Part shown: piece after piece, positions 29,071-38,183 of the stretch
How the letters are laid out: every line of letters starts with the position of its first letter
Numbering within the stretch: position 1 is the first letter of the stretch
Assembly (NCBI RefSeq): GCF_001078595.1
Contig: NZ_LFTY01000001.1
Span: 549,830 to 613,829 of the forward strand
Direction: 5' to 3'
DNA: 64,000 nt
Source of the DNA: Candidatus Rhodobacter oscarellae
GTDB taxonomy: Bacteria > Pseudomonadota > Alphaproteobacteria > Rhodobacterales > Rhodobacteraceae
Made by a program: the position numbers and the translations under genes
Notes under the pieces: generated by a model
Seen by the model: the letters and a program-made list of their open reading frames with translations, nothing else
Database searches by the model: none
What the model was told of the DNA's origin: nothing

Positions 29071-29155
29071 TTACGCCGAAAGGTTGTGCTTTTGCGGTCG
29101 CGGTGGGCAGATTGCCCACCCTACGGCGCGCTCGAGATTACCTTTCAGACGAAGC
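29071..29155. repeat. Third copy of the GGTGGGCA palindrome repeat
   Basis: 29102-29124 is identical to the palindrome-plus-CTAC core at 13487 and 13596. The following CGCTCGAG-A-TACCTTTCAG-CGAAGC segment matches the second tandem unit at about 13624-13650. It lies just past lysR. The rest of the gap 28929-29190 shows no gene. Confidence 0.8.
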
Positions 29156-29190
29156 TGGGCCACCGCTTGGATGACCCAGCCGGAATCGTT

Positions 29191-29406
29191 TCAGCCCGTG
29201 GCCATCGCCTTGATGTCGGCGGCGCTTGGCGTGTTTCCACCAATGCCCCATTGGCCGCTCCGAACCTCTTTGACCCGCACCCAGGTCACTTGGCGCATAT
29301 TCTCGCCTTCGACTTCGACCATCGCGTTGGTCACTTTTTCAATCATTTGCGCCTTTTGCTCATTGTCAAAAACGCCTTCAATCACTTCAATATCTACCAA
29401 TGGCAC
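29191..29406 (-). CDS. 4-oxalocrotonate tautomerase family protein
   Basis: 71-residue tautomerase-superfamily protein. From a GTG at 29406 it starts Met-Pro-Leu-Val-Asp; the N-terminal proline exposed after Met removal is the catalytic base of this family. AGGAGG lies five bases upstream of the GTG, which decides the start over the longer reading. VTWVRVKEVRSGQWGIGG is the second conserved segment. It shares a 149-base divergent promoter region with the HxlR gene. Confidence 0.8.
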   Translation of the reverse strand: MPLVDIEVIEGVFDNEQKAQMIEKVTNAMVEVEGENMRQVTWVRVKEVRSGQWGIGGNTPSAADIKAMATG

Positions 29407-29555
29407 ATGTGCCTCCTTTGTTTGAAAATCTTGTGGGATCAGCATGCCACGGGAAATTGAGTCCCGATAGTTCAGTAAATGGAGCAAATCCACTATAGTT
29501 TCTGAAGTGGACCGAGGCATCCGTGATGTGCTTGTTTGGATTCGGAGGTGCTGTG

Positions 29556-30275
29556 ATGGCGGAGCCAACCTACCCGAAATTCTGCCCGGTTGCGATGGCT
29601 GCAAGCCTGCTTGAGCCGCGCTGGACGATGCTTGTGCTGTGCGAGTTGTGGGCCGGGTCGAGCCGCTTCAACGAAATCCAACGCGGCGTACCGGGCATGT
29701 CGCCAGGACTGCTGTCCAAGCGCTTGAAAGGGATGGAGGCCAACGGCCTTGTCACGCGAAGTGGCGCAGGCCCGGGTGCACATGCCGAGTATTTCACAAC
29801 GCCAATTGCCGATGAACTTGAGCCGCTGATCTGTGGCCTCGGCGAGTGGGCTCACCGCAACATCGACCACGAGGTGACCCTGCGGGACATCGATGCACAA
29901 TTCCTAATGTGGAGCATTCGCCGCAAGATTGACCTTCTGCAACTCCCCAAACGCAAGAATGTCATCCAGTTCATCCTCAACGATCCACCAAATGAAACCG
30001 CCAGTTTCTGGTTGGTATCGAAGCCGGGTGAAGAGACCGACCTTTGCTATGTCGATCCGAAATTTGATGTTGATCTCTATGTCGTCTGCGAACTTCGCGC
30101 CCTTACCTCTGCGTGGATGGGGCACTCCACCTTCGATGCTGAAATCGACGGGGGGCGGATTTCTCTTACAGGTCACGAATTGATGGCGAGGACGCTGACA
30201 AAATGGTTGGTGCGCAGCAGCTACGCCGATATTGCGAAGGTCAAATCAGGCGGCGAGCTTAGCGGCACAGCGTAA
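29556..30275 (+). CDS. HxlR-family regulator with C-terminal SCP2-like domain
   Basis: 239 residues. The N-terminal winged helix (CPVAMAASLLEPRWTMLVLCEL, then SPGLLSKRLKGMEANGLVTR) is the HxlR signature with the early cysteine kept, a residue used for redox or electrophile sensing in several relatives. The C-terminal 110 residues look like a sterol-carrier-type lipid-binding fold. The ATG at 29556 has GGAGG ten bases upstream. Probable regulator of the divergent tautomerase gene. Confidence 0.8.
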   Translation: MAEPTYPKFCPVAMAASLLEPRWTMLVLCELWAGSSRFNEIQRGVPGMSPGLLSKRLKGMEANGLVTRSGAGPGAHAEYFTTPIADELEPLICGLGEWAHRNIDHEVTLRDIDAQFLMWSIRRKIDLLQLPKRKNVIQFILNDPPNETASFWLVSKPGEETDLCYVDPKFDVDLYVVCELRALTSAWMGHSTFDAEIDGGRISLTGHELMARTLTKWLVRSSYADIAKVKSGGELSGTA

Positions 30276-30860
30276 CTCCAGTACCGGGATTCGCCCTGGC
30301 GCGCGCCTAACACCACACCATTCGGATCCAACTCTGACTGGCGCTGAAATCGCAGCACTAAAAGTCCGTTTCTGCGCGTGGATTATGCCTACTGCGGACA
30401 TTTAGGGAAGCTGCAGCGATAGCTGCACTTCTCTAATCGGGCGTTTGGGTCAAGTTCATTTCATCGTTTCGATTCCGTGCTTTGGGATCTTTGTCTCTCA
30501 TCCGGGTCACACTTCTCTTCGCAGTCATTTGTGGCCCGGTTCGGTTGGGTCGCTGCATGCATGTGTCGGAATGGACGTGGCGCGCGCCGCTTAGTCTCGC
30601 GCTTCAAGTTGCGCAGTGAGCTTTTTTGGCGTCATCCACAGACCTCGTCCGGTGAGGGGCGATCCCGTCATTGGTTTTTGGTGGGTCAGATCGTACAGCG
30701 CCCTCCACTTTCCCATGACGGAACTCAGTGTTGTCGGCCCACATGCGATGCGGGGGGCGCTCACCGCCGCTACCCGGCTCAGGTGAGGTTTCGTCCAAAT
30801 TGAGTTCCATTCGGACATCACTCGCCTTGTGGAGAAAAGAGATATTCTTGCCGTTTTTTT
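30276..30860. other. 585 bases without a recognisable gene
   Basis: Short open frames exist on both strands (for example 30591-30821, minus) but none shows a family motif, a ribosome site or coding-like composition. A small hairpin GCAGC-GATA-GCTGC lies near 30411. This may be decayed mobile-element sequence bordering the AT-rich stretch that follows; I cannot name an element. Confidence 0.5.
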
Positions 30861-31496
30861 CTAGGGCCGATCAATGAAGAAATTTCTATAATCTACTTCT
30901 TTTAAAATTTCGCTTTCAAAAAACAAATTGTATTCTCTGTACCCGGTACGTGATCCAAAAAACCAAGCGTTGCTTTTATGCAGCCAATTATTTCCCTCAA
31001 GGTCAGCCTCAATCTCTTGTGGATTTATCCAAAAATTCGACAAACCCGCGCCAAACCCCCTTCTCTGAGCGGTAACCACCAAGTCATTTCTTGTTTTTAG
31101 TTCACTCCTCAAGATGTTAGTGAGGTCATCTACACGCTCTCCGACAGTTATTGCGCCGCTTAAGAGCTCCCCAGAAATCTGAAAATGCTCTGTCACCAAC
31201 CCACCGGAATAGAATAATTTAATTAATAGACCAGGCGCCGAAATTGCGATGCCATCGGCCACCTCTAAATCTATCTCGTCCAACTGCATCGCCGAAGTCA
31301 CTTCAAAAAAGGTCGAGGGGATCGTGGTCACCGCATTGACGCCTTTTGTTTTTATGACATCAAAGGCTTCCGACTTTGTCATACCTATCTCGAACCCACG
31401 AAAATGTCCGCTGGTTATTACCCGGTGGTGCGCTCGCCAAAGAAATACTGCACACAGAATACAGAGTGTTACTATTGCCAAGAGCCCGTTTTTCAT
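30861..31496 (-). CDS. Membrane-anchored hypothetical protein, possible immunity protein
   Basis: 211 residues with one N-terminal helix (LLAIVTLCILCAVFLW) and a soluble, predicted extracytoplasmic domain (GFEIGMTKSEAFDVIKTKG, a segment seen in some SmpA/OmlA-like folds). Markedly more AT-rich than neighbouring housekeeping genes, which suggests transfer. It follows the Rhs-tail frame on the same strand within 35 bases, the place where immunity genes of Rhs toxins usually lie. That role is inference only. Confidence 0.55.
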   Translation of the reverse strand: MKNGLLAIVTLCILCAVFLWRAHHRVITSGHFRGFEIGMTKSEAFDVIKTKGVNAVTTIPSTFFEVTSAMQLDEIDLEVADGIAISAPGLLIKLFYSGGLVTEHFQISGELLSGAITVGERVDDLTNILRSELKTRNDLVVTAQRRGFGAGLSNFWINPQEIEADLEGNNWLHKSNAWFFGSRTGYREYNLFFESEILKEVDYRNFFIDRP

Positions 31497-31529
31497 TGGC
31501 TGTACCCAATTTTAGTCAGATTTTCGTAC

Positions 31530-31967
31530 TTAATCGCTACAGTCTTGCCCCTCAGCTCCCGCGCACGGCATAATGCCTCCTGAAAACTCGATCAGGTTGT
31601 CGACGGCGGTATTCGAATTTGGGCCACCGTAGGCACTATATGAGCCTTGATCCGGGAAGTTAATTCCCGTTTGAACAACATGTCGGTCATACTCGCAAGT
31701 GTTCATCCCGTTGGGTGCAGCTATGACCCGAGTTGTTACTTTGCACCTTTTTCCTGTCCAATTCCGTTCATTTCGCCGGTTTACAAACCAATCTCGGTCG
31801 CTCTTATAGACAGAACTCGGTTTGTCTGGGTTGTCGAAATTTCGCGCTCCGCCGCGCATAGAAAACTGTCGGACTATCCCATTCGGATCACCGGCCAAAT
31901 CACAGCCACATGGTTTAGGTTCTTGAACTAAAAAAAACAGCACATTGACGACGCCTACGTCCCCCAC
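31530..31967 (-). CDS. Rhs-associated C-terminal tail, possibly toxin domain
   Basis: About 145 codons, in frame with and directly after the TAG that ends the Rhs core fragment; the first codon after the stop is GTG. It has four to six cysteines (CGCD near the start, CKV, CEYD, CAG..DCSD near the end), which would suit a secreted, disulfide-held domain. AT-rich like the next gene. It may be translated from an internal start, be reached by read-through, or be a dead remnant. No toxin family recognised. Confidence 0.4.
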   Translation of the reverse strand: MGDVGVVNVLFFLVQEPKPCGCDLAGDPNGIVRQFSMRGGARNFDNPDKPSSVYKSDRDWFVNRRNERNWTGKRCKVTTRVIAAPNGMNTCEYDRHVVQTGINFPDQGSYSAYGGPNSNTAVDNLIEFSGGIMPCAGAEGQDCSD

Positions 31968-32250
31968 CTATCCAACTATCCAGAGGGCGGCACATGACAA
32001 CAACTTTTCCCCCTCAAAACCAACATTCCGCCCCGGATTTTGCAACGCATACCCATACACGCTTGCCCCATCCACCAGCCCCAGCGGGTCGGCCTGGATG
32101 TACCGGCCAGTGGTGAGGTCGTAGTCGCGCATCCAGCTCTGGTGCAGGCCGGACTCGGTTTGGAACCACTGTCCGGGGAAGCGGGGCTCGATATTCGGGC
32201 CAAAGCTCGCATACACCCCGCCAAACGGCAGATAGACAGCAACCACAGCG
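31968..32250 (-). pseudogene. Rhs repeat-associated core domain fragment
   Basis: Encodes RFPGQWFQTESGLHQ, then RDYDLTTGRYIQADPLGLVDGAS and YGYALQNPGRN, the hallmark of the Rhs/YD-repeat core just before the variable tip. Only this terminal 90-odd residues remain; the thousand or more residues of YD repeats normally upstream are missing. The frame ends in TAG soon after the core, in frame with the tail above. Looks like an orphan tip left by recombination. Confidence 0.75.
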
Positions 32251-32683
32251 TCAACATCGCGCCGAACTTGCTGAACCGGCTGGGCGAGAAATTGAACTCG
32301 GGGATCTTGCCATAGAGGGCCAGCAGCGGGTTGGTCAGCGCGTTGGTCGCGGGGCTCGTGACCAAGGGGTTAACCCTGCGCGCGGCGGATCCGGGGGCGG
32401 GGCCGCGAATCGGTGGGTTAACGCCTTATTTTGTGGAAGATCCGCCGGTCGGCAAAGCGTCGGCAAAGCGTCGGCCTTGCGTATGGCACCTCGTATGGCA
32501 AATGGTGGGGTTAACAGACCGCGCGGTGGGTTTGGGGTTTGTTGGGGATGCGAGGGATCACGCAGCTTACGTTTGCTGGGAGATGTTTGGGTGCGGCTAT
32601 TGAGGGTGGTGGGCACATTGCCCACCCTACGCTTTCTTAGATGGCCGCTCTGCGGGACAAAGCTGACAATACCTTTTGGCGGG
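32251..32683. repeat. Degenerate Rhs-tail-like remnant and dispersed repeat copy
   Basis: No intact gene. The minus strand at about 32255-32360 reads LTNPLLALYGKIPEFNFSPS-RFSK, similar to a remnant at 33365-33450. 32397-32560 resembles the noncoding stretch at 13263-13440, and 32608-32630 is a variant copy (GGTGGGCACATTGCCCACC) of the palindrome at 13487. Confidence 0.65.
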
Positions 32684-33229
32684 CTAAGGTCGCAGCATCC
32701 ACTGATCTTTTGTCAGCGCATAGCAAACATGATTTACGAATTCACCATAAAGGTCTTCGGCGTCGACTTTCACGCCCTCACTAACGAGGCCAAGACGTTC
32801 GCATACTGAGCGACTTTTGAAGTTTTCTTCAGCCACAGGTATTTGCACCTTTTCGATACCAAGATGCTCAAACGCATACTCGATAAAGAAATCTGCAGCG
32901 CGCGTAATTATACCGTTTCCTTGTGCGTCCTCGGACAGCCAGTAGCCGATTTCAACGGACTGATTAGTTTTATCAATTTCGTTGTAGCCACACATTCCCA
33001 CAAGCTCACCTTCGACAAAAATACCGCAAACGAGGCTCTCACCAGCTTCCAGTTGCCTTTGCATCTTCCGAATGAAGAACGCCGAATTCGTTTCCTCGGT
33101 TTCGTAGTCGAGCCAAGGTAACCAGCTTCGAAGATAAGATCTATTTTTATCTATCAGCGAAAAAAGCACCTTGGTATCTTGCGACTGCAAAACTCTTAAC
33201 TTTTGATTTTGGTCTATCTCAAATTCCAT
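32684..33229 (-). CDS. GNAT-family N-acetyltransferase (RimJ/RimL type)
   Basis: 181 residues, AT-rich. FVEGELVGMCGYNEID, VEIGYWLSEDAQGNGIITRAADFFIEYAF (acetyl-CoA loop) and VAEENFKSRSVCERLGL are typical of ribosomal-protein-serine acetyltransferase-like GNATs. Flanked on both sides by repeat remnants, so probably carried in with the accessory stretch. Acceptor unknown. Confidence 0.85.
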   Translation of the reverse strand: MEFEIDQNQKLRVLQSQDTKVLFSLIDKNRSYLRSWLPWLDYETEETNSAFFIRKMQRQLEAGESLVCGIFVEGELVGMCGYNEIDKTNQSVEIGYWLSEDAQGNGIITRAADFFIEYAFEHLGIEKVQIPVAEENFKSRSVCERLGLVSEGVKVDAEDLYGEFVNHVCYALTKDQWMLRP

Positions 33230-33550
33230 GAAATCTTATAGCCCGCTACCAACTAAATTGAATAGAAATCTGGCAGGTTTGGGCTCAGAGTTGCCATCCA
33301 AGCCCAAACTCAACCGGCCGTTCTGGCTCTCCGTCGCGGTGCCCCGCGATCGCTACTCCGCCGCTATCGCCTCTGCCTTGCTGACCCGGTTGGCCGAGAA
33401 CTTGATCCCGGGGATCTTGCCATAGGGGTCCAGCCGCGCGGCGGGGTCGGGATTTGTTGGGGTTTTGATGGGCGGCGCGTGAGAGCACGCGCCGCGTGTG
33501 ACTTGGTGGCGCGCGGCCACTGCCATTCCGGACAGGGCAACCGATCGGCT
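33230..33550. other. Gap with a second Rhs-tail-like remnant
   Basis: Minus-strand 33350-33450 reads NPDPAARLDPYGKIPGIKFSA-NRVSKAEAIAAE then stop, the counterpart of the remnant at 32255-32360 (shared pattern YGKIP-x3-FS-x2-R-x-SK). No start, no intact frame. Rest of the gap shows nothing recognisable. Confidence 0.5.
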
Positions 33551-35146
33551 TTAGAAGCCCACCGCCTGCCCGTCCTTGCGCGAGTCTGATCCGGCCGCGT
33601 AGGCGCCGCTGTCCAGTTTGGCGATCAATTGCGCGCCTCCGAAGCCAAACGCGTTGTCCGGTGCCTCGCGCCCCACGACATGCCCCATATCGGCCAGGCT
33701 TTGCAGGGTCGCCTCTGGGAAGGAGGTCTCGCAGGCCAGGCCGAGACCACCGAGCACCCGCCAGCGCGGCGCGTCGACCGCCATCTGGACGTCCTGGCCC
33801 CAAAGCTGGGTGCGCAGGGTCATTTGCACGTGCCCCTGCGCCTGCATCGGCCCGCCCATCACGCCGAAGCTCATCAGCGGCGCGTCGCCCTTCATCAGAA
33901 AGGCAGGGATGATCGTATGGAACGGGCGTTTGCCCGGGGCGACCGCGTTCTGGCTCTTGGGGTCCAGAGAGAAGCCCGCCCCGCGGTTCTGCAGGTGAAT
34001 GCCGGTGCCCGGAACGGTCACTCCGGACCCGAAGCCGGCGTAATTGGACTGTATGAAGGACACCATCATGCCCGAGGCGTCCGCCGCGGAGAGATACACC
34101 GTCCCGCTGCCCGGGGGCTTGCCGGTCTTGAAGTCGGTGGCGCGGTCCGGGTCGATGAGCGCGGCCCGCTCCGCAAGGTAGGCGGGGTCCAGCATGGCGT
34201 CGGGCGTGACGCGGTTCATGTAGTCGATATCCGCCACGTAGGCTTCGGTATCCTTGAGCGCGAGCTTCATTGCTTCCATCTGCAGATGCAGCGCCCGCGG
34301 GTCGTCCGCATCCAGATCGCGGATCGCGGTGTGATCCAGGATGCCCAGCGCCATCAGCCCGGCGATGCCCTGCCCGTTGGGCGGGATCTCGTGCAAGGAC
34401 ACCCCGTCAAAGCTCTGGCTGATCGTGCCGCACCAATCCGCCTTATGCGCCGCCAGGTCGGACACCCGCATCGCCGCGCCATGCGCCATGGCAAAGGCCT
34501 CGATCTTTTCGGCCAGCTCGCCCTCGTAGAAGGCCTTGCCGCGGGTCTGCGCAATCAGGCGCAGACTGCGGGCGAAATCGCGGTTCGAATAGATCTCACC
34601 GGCCGCGGGCGCCCGCCCGTCCGGCAGGAAGTTGGCAGCAAAGCCGGGCTGTTCGGCCAACATATCCTCGCCGCGCTTCCACAGCCTGGCGACGATCGGG
34701 GAGACGGCGAAACCGTTCTCTGCATAGCCGATGGCAGGCTCGAACAATGTCTCGAAAGGCAGCTTGCCGAACCGTTCCGAAAGCGCGACCCAGCCTGACA
34801 CCGCGCCGGGGACGGTGACGCTGTCCCAGCCGTGGAAGGGAACCGTGTCGTGGCCCTTGAAATACTCCGGCGTCCATGCGGCGGGCGCCCGGCCCGACGC
34901 GTTCAGACCGTGCAGCTCCTTGCCGTCCCAAAGGATACAGAACGCGTCCGAGCCCAAGCCGTTGCCCGTCGGCTCTACCAACGGCAGGGTGATTGCCGCG
35001 GCCAAGGCCGCATCGACGGCATTGCCCCCGCGCGCCAGCATCGAAAGCCCGGCCTGGGCGGCAAGCGGCTGAGACGTGCTGACCATGTTGTGGGCCAGCA
35101 CCGGCGAGCGCCGCGAGGGGTAGGAGTGGTAGGGAAGCAAGTTCAT
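33551..35146 (-). CDS. Gamma-glutamyltransferase family protein
   Basis: 531-residue Ntn-hydrolase, self-cleaving in the family. VSTSQPLAAQAGLSMLARGGNAVDAA and EPTGNGLGSDAF are N-terminal signatures. The likely nucleophilic Thr after autocleavage is in GSGTVYLSAADASGMMVSFIQSNY, followed by GSGVTVPGTGIHLQNRG. No signal peptide is evident, so it may act in the cytoplasm. The ATG at 35146 lies 16 bases after the DUF1028 stop; longer frames only read through that gene. Context with a peptide transporter suggests gamma-glutamyl or acyl-peptide breakdown. Confidence 0.88.
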   Translation of the reverse strand: MNLLPYHSYPSRRSPVLAHNMVSTSQPLAAQAGLSMLARGGNAVDAALAAAITLPLVEPTGNGLGSDAFCILWDGKELHGLNASGRAPAAWTPEYFKGHDTVPFHGWDSVTVPGAVSGWVALSERFGKLPFETLFEPAIGYAENGFAVSPIVARLWKRGEDMLAEQPGFAANFLPDGRAPAAGEIYSNRDFARSLRLIAQTRGKAFYEGELAEKIEAFAMAHGAAMRVSDLAAHKADWCGTISQSFDGVSLHEIPPNGQGIAGLMALGILDHTAIRDLDADDPRALHLQMEAMKLALKDTEAYVADIDYMNRVTPDAMLDPAYLAERAALIDPDRATDFKTGKPPGSGTVYLSAADASGMMVSFIQSNYAGFGSGVTVPGTGIHLQNRGAGFSLDPKSQNAVAPGKRPFHTIIPAFLMKGDAPLMSFGVMGGPMQAQGHVQMTLRTQLWGQDVQMAVDAPRWRVLGGLGLACETSFPEATLQSLADMGHVVGREAPDNAFGFGGAQLIAKLDSGAYAAGSDSRKDGQAVGF

Positions 35147-35162
35147 GTCATGTCCTTTCCGG

Positions 35163-35915
35163 TCATGCGGCAGGCGGCGTGGCCTGAGATTGTGATCCGA
35201 TGCCGGTTTCCGCCAAGTGGCGCTCTCTTTCGGCGATGGCCTGGTCCAGCGGCCCGCGATCCAGCATGCCCGATGGGTTCTCGCGCGTGGGCATGGCCGG
35301 GCGGAACAGGGCGAAGCGTTCCTGCGAGACCGCCAACAGGCGGCGCAATTCGCCGAGCGGGTCGGCGTGATCATCGACGCGCAGATCGAGCGCCGGGTAT
35401 GGCTGGCCCTCGTGCACCACAAGTCCGGCCGCCTGCCGCCCGCGCTTGTCGCCGCCGGCGGCCTCGCCCGCCTCCATCGCCGTCAGAAGGCGCGTGACCA
35501 AGGGCTGATCCGCCGCCGCCTGCCATGCTTGCAGCATGTCTTCGATCACGGCCGGGCCAGCCAGCATATTGCCGGCGATCGAGACGTTCTCGGCCCTGCA
35601 ATGCCCCGCCCAGGGCACGCATTGCGCGCCGGTATGCTGGGCAATGCGGCCATCGGGGGCGATCATGTGAGCTTGCCGATTCGCCTGGCCCTGGTCCTGC
35701 GCGATGAGATCGGCGAGCACCTGGTCGGGCGATTCGTCCTTGTCCAGGCGCTGCAACCCGTCGAGCCCCCAGAGCGGGTTTATGAAGGCCTGGCTTGCAA
35801 AGGCCGAGCGGGCTGACACGTAAGGCACCATGGCGCCACAGGCAAAGAACCTGCTGGCCACCGCGATCCCAATCGCCCCCGTGGAAGGGTCCCGTGCGGC
35901 TATGGAATAGGTCAT
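35163..35915 (-). CDS. DUF1028 Ntn-hydrolase-like protein
   Basis: 250 residues; MTYSIAARDPSTGAIGIAVASRFFACGAMVPYV at the N terminus is the DUF1028 signature (quoted in part), with FINPLWGLDGL and SIAGNMLAGPAVIEDM. Often found beside peptide transporters and gamma-glutamyltransferases. The ATG at 35915 was chosen over 35972 because the core strand begins here and GGAGG lies upstream. Divergent from the ABC operon. Confidence 0.85.
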   Translation of the reverse strand: MTYSIAARDPSTGAIGIAVASRFFACGAMVPYVSARSAFASQAFINPLWGLDGLQRLDKDESPDQVLADLIAQDQGQANRQAHMIAPDGRIAQHTGAQCVPWAGHCRAENVSIAGNMLAGPAVIEDMLQAWQAAADQPLVTRLLTAMEAGEAAGGDKRGRQAAGLVVHEGQPYPALDLRVDDHADPLGELRRLLAVSQERFALFRPAMPTRENPSGMLDRGPLDQAIAERERHLAETGIGSQSQATPPAA

Positions 35916-36046
35916 CTTTCTGCGCCTCCTTCTTTTATTCGCTTCGCCTTGCCTGCTCCACACGGGCGACACAAGACAGCGGCTCTAGAGCACCGCCCTT
36001 TCGAGACAGCGTCCGCCTAAAAATTATGCAAACACTCATAAGTTAC

Positions 36047-36069
36047 CGAACCAAAGCATAATTGGTTCG
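36047..36069 (+). promoter_or_regulatory. Operator candidate between DUF1028 and the ABC operon
   Basis: Perfect eight-base inverted repeat CGAACCAA / TTGGTTCG with a seven-base AT-rich spacer in the 250-base divergent promoter region. No tail of T residues on either strand, so a protein-binding site is more likely than a terminator. The GntR regulator coded at the end of the operon is the obvious candidate. Confidence 0.5.
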
Positions 36070-36165
36070 CATCGCCGGAAAAACAAGTCTAAAGTTTCGG
36101 GGCAGCCCCTCCCATCGGGGCGCCCACCGCATAGGTGGCTATTTAACTACGCAACCAGCGCAAAG

Positions 36166-37149
36166 GTGACCGCATTCGTGCCACTGCTCGAAATTGAAAA
36201 TCTAACCGTATCGCTGTCCCAAGACGGGACGGAAACGACATTGGTGCACGACATCTCATACAGCGTGGAGCGGGGGGAGATCCTCGCCCTGGTGGGGGAG
36301 AGCGGATCTGGCAAGTCTGTTTCATCGCTGGCAGTGATGGGGCTTCTGGCTAAAGCGCTGCGCGTTACCTCCGGGACAATCCGCTTTGACGGCAACGACC
36401 TTCTGGCCCTGAAAAACGAGGAGATGCGCCAGCTTCGCGGGCGCGACATCTCTATGGTGTTTCAGGAGCCTATGACCTCGCTGAACCCGGTGCGTAGCAT
36501 CGGATCGCAGATCATGGAGAGCATCGAAGAGAACCTTGGCCTGTCGCGGGCAAAGGCGCGGCAGCGCGCCATCGAATTGCTCAAGGAGGTGGGCGTGGCG
36601 GATGCCGAGCGCCGGCTTAAGCAGTATCCGCACCATTTCTCGGGAGGGATGCGCCAGCGCGTGATGATCGCCATCGCGCTTGCCGGCAATCCCAAGCTGA
36701 TCATCGCCGATGAGCCGACCACCGCGCTGGACGTCACCATTCAGGCGCAGATCCTCGACCTCATGGCGCGCATCTGCCGCGATCACGGCACCGCGATGAT
36801 CCTGATCACCCACAATCTGGGGATTGTGGCGCGCTATGCGCAGCGGGTGAACGTGATGTATGGCGGGCGGATCGTGGAATCCGGATCGGCGCGGGCCATC
36901 TACGCAGAGCCCCGGCACCCCTATACCGACGGGCTGCTGCAATCCGTGCCGCGGCTCGATCAGGACCGCAAAGTGCCGTTGCGGCCCATCCAGGGCAACC
37001 CGGCGGACCCGTTCACGCCCATCCCGGGCTGCCGCTTCCATCCGCGCTGCCCCTATACCACGCAGATTTGCCGCGAGGAGGCGCCCGGCTTTGACGACGG
37101 CCTCGCCTGCCATTTCCCGCTCACCACCGAAACCCGGGAGGCCGTGTGA
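36166..37149 (+). CDS. Peptide-type ABC transporter ATP-binding protein (OppD/DppD family)
   Basis: 327 residues. Walker A GESGSGKSVSS, signature SGGMRQRVMIAIAL, Walker B LIIADEPTTALD, and the C-terminal oligopeptide domain with GCRFHPRCPYTTQIC (iron-sulfur-like cysteine pattern). Start is GTG at 36166; a second GTG at 36178 is also possible. First gene of an eight-kilobase operon. Confidence 0.92.
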   Translation: MTAFVPLLEIENLTVSLSQDGTETTLVHDISYSVERGEILALVGESGSGKSVSSLAVMGLLAKALRVTSGTIRFDGNDLLALKNEEMRQLRGRDISMVFQEPMTSLNPVRSIGSQIMESIEENLGLSRAKARQRAIELLKEVGVADAERRLKQYPHHFSGGMRQRVMIAIALAGNPKLIIADEPTTALDVTIQAQILDLMARICRDHGTAMILITHNLGIVARYAQRVNVMYGGRIVESGSARAIYAEPRHPYTDGLLQSVPRLDQDRKVPLRPIQGNPADPFTPIPGCRFHPRCPYTTQICREEAPGFDDGLACHFPLTTETREAV

Positions 37150-38135
37150 TGTCCGCCCTTTTGCGTATCGAGGACCTGTCGGTTCATTTCCCAATTCGAA
37201 AGGGGCTTTTGCAGCGGCAAGTGGCGGAGGTGCGTGCGGTTGAGCAGGTGACGCTTTCGCTGAACCGCGGGGAGGCCTTCGGGCTTGTCGGCGAGTCGGG
37301 CTGCGGCAAGACCACGCTGGCGCGCACTGTGCTTCGGCTGGTGGACCCCACATCCGGTGAAATCTGGTTCGACGGCAAGAATGTGAGCGGGCTTAAGGGC
37401 AAGTCGCTCGCCCCCTACCGCAAGCAGGTCGCGGCGATCTTTCAGGACCCGTTCTCGTCGCTCAATCCACGCATGACCGCGGGCAAGATCCTGTCCGAGG
37501 TGCTGTATGTGCATCGCTACGAGGGCAGCATTCCGGGGCGCGTGGCCGAGCTATTGTCGCTCTGCGGGCTCGCGCCGCGCTTTGCGGATCTCTATCCGCA
37601 TGAGATGTCGGGCGGGCAGCGCCAACGCGTCGGCATCGCCCGCGCGCTGGCGCTGGACCCCGAGCTCATCGTCTGTGACGAGGCCGTCAGCGCGCTCGAC
37701 GTGTCCATTCAGGCGCAGATCATCAACCTCCTGGAGGAGCTGCGCGCCAAGTTCGGGCTGACCTACCTGTTCATTGGGCATGACCTGTCAGTGGTACGGC
37801 ACCTGTGCGACCGCCTTGCGGTGATGTATCTGGGGCGGATCGTCGAGACCGGCACCTCTGAAGAGCTGTTCTCGTCGCCGCGCCATCCATACACCAAGGC
37901 CCTCATCGACGCGGTGCCCGCGCCGGACCCGGATGACGACAACACAAACAAGCATGGGGCGCTGGCCGGGGAGATCCCCAGCCCGCTGAACCCACCCCCG
38001 GGCTGCGTGTTCCACACACGGTGCCCCGTTGCCATGGATCACTGCAAAAGCACCGTACCGCCCCTGTCACAGCTTGGCGGTCACCACGCCGCAGCGTGCT
38101 TTGCCGTCGAGCCAAGCCAAGACGCCCAACGATAA
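37149..38135 (+). CDS. Peptide-type ABC transporter ATP-binding protein (OppF/DppF family)
   Basis: 328 residues from the ATG overlapping the previous stop (TGATG). Walker [16 protein letters not shown], signature [14 protein letters not shown], Walker [13 protein letters not shown]-terminal [15 protein letters not shown]. Forms the ATPase pair with the upstream subunit. Confidence 0.92.
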   Translation: MSALLRIEDLSVHFPIRKGLLQRQVAEVRAVEQVTLSLNRGEAFGLVGESGCGKTTLARTVLRLVDPTSGEIWFDGKNVSGLKGKSLAPYRKQVAAIFQDPFSSLNPRMTAGKILSEVLYVHRYEGSIPGRVAELLSLCGLAPRFADLYPHEMSGGQRQRVGIARALALDPELIVCDEAVSALDVSIQAQIINLLEELRAKFGLTYLFIGHDLSVVRHLCDRLAVMYLGRIVETGTSEELFSSPRHPYTKALIDAVPAPDPDDDNTNKHGALAGEIPSPLNPPPGCVFHTRCPVAMDHCKSTVPPLSQLGGHHAAACFAVEPSQDAQR

Positions 38136-38183
38136 CAACAAACCAACTCCGACGACCGACAATCCAAGAAAGGGAGAAACGAC

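Noticed and set aside
30477-30821. Short frames on both strands in the 30.3-30.9 kb gap, considered as transposase remnants
   Set aside because: No transposase motif, no terminal inverted repeats or target duplication seen; left as unexplained gap.
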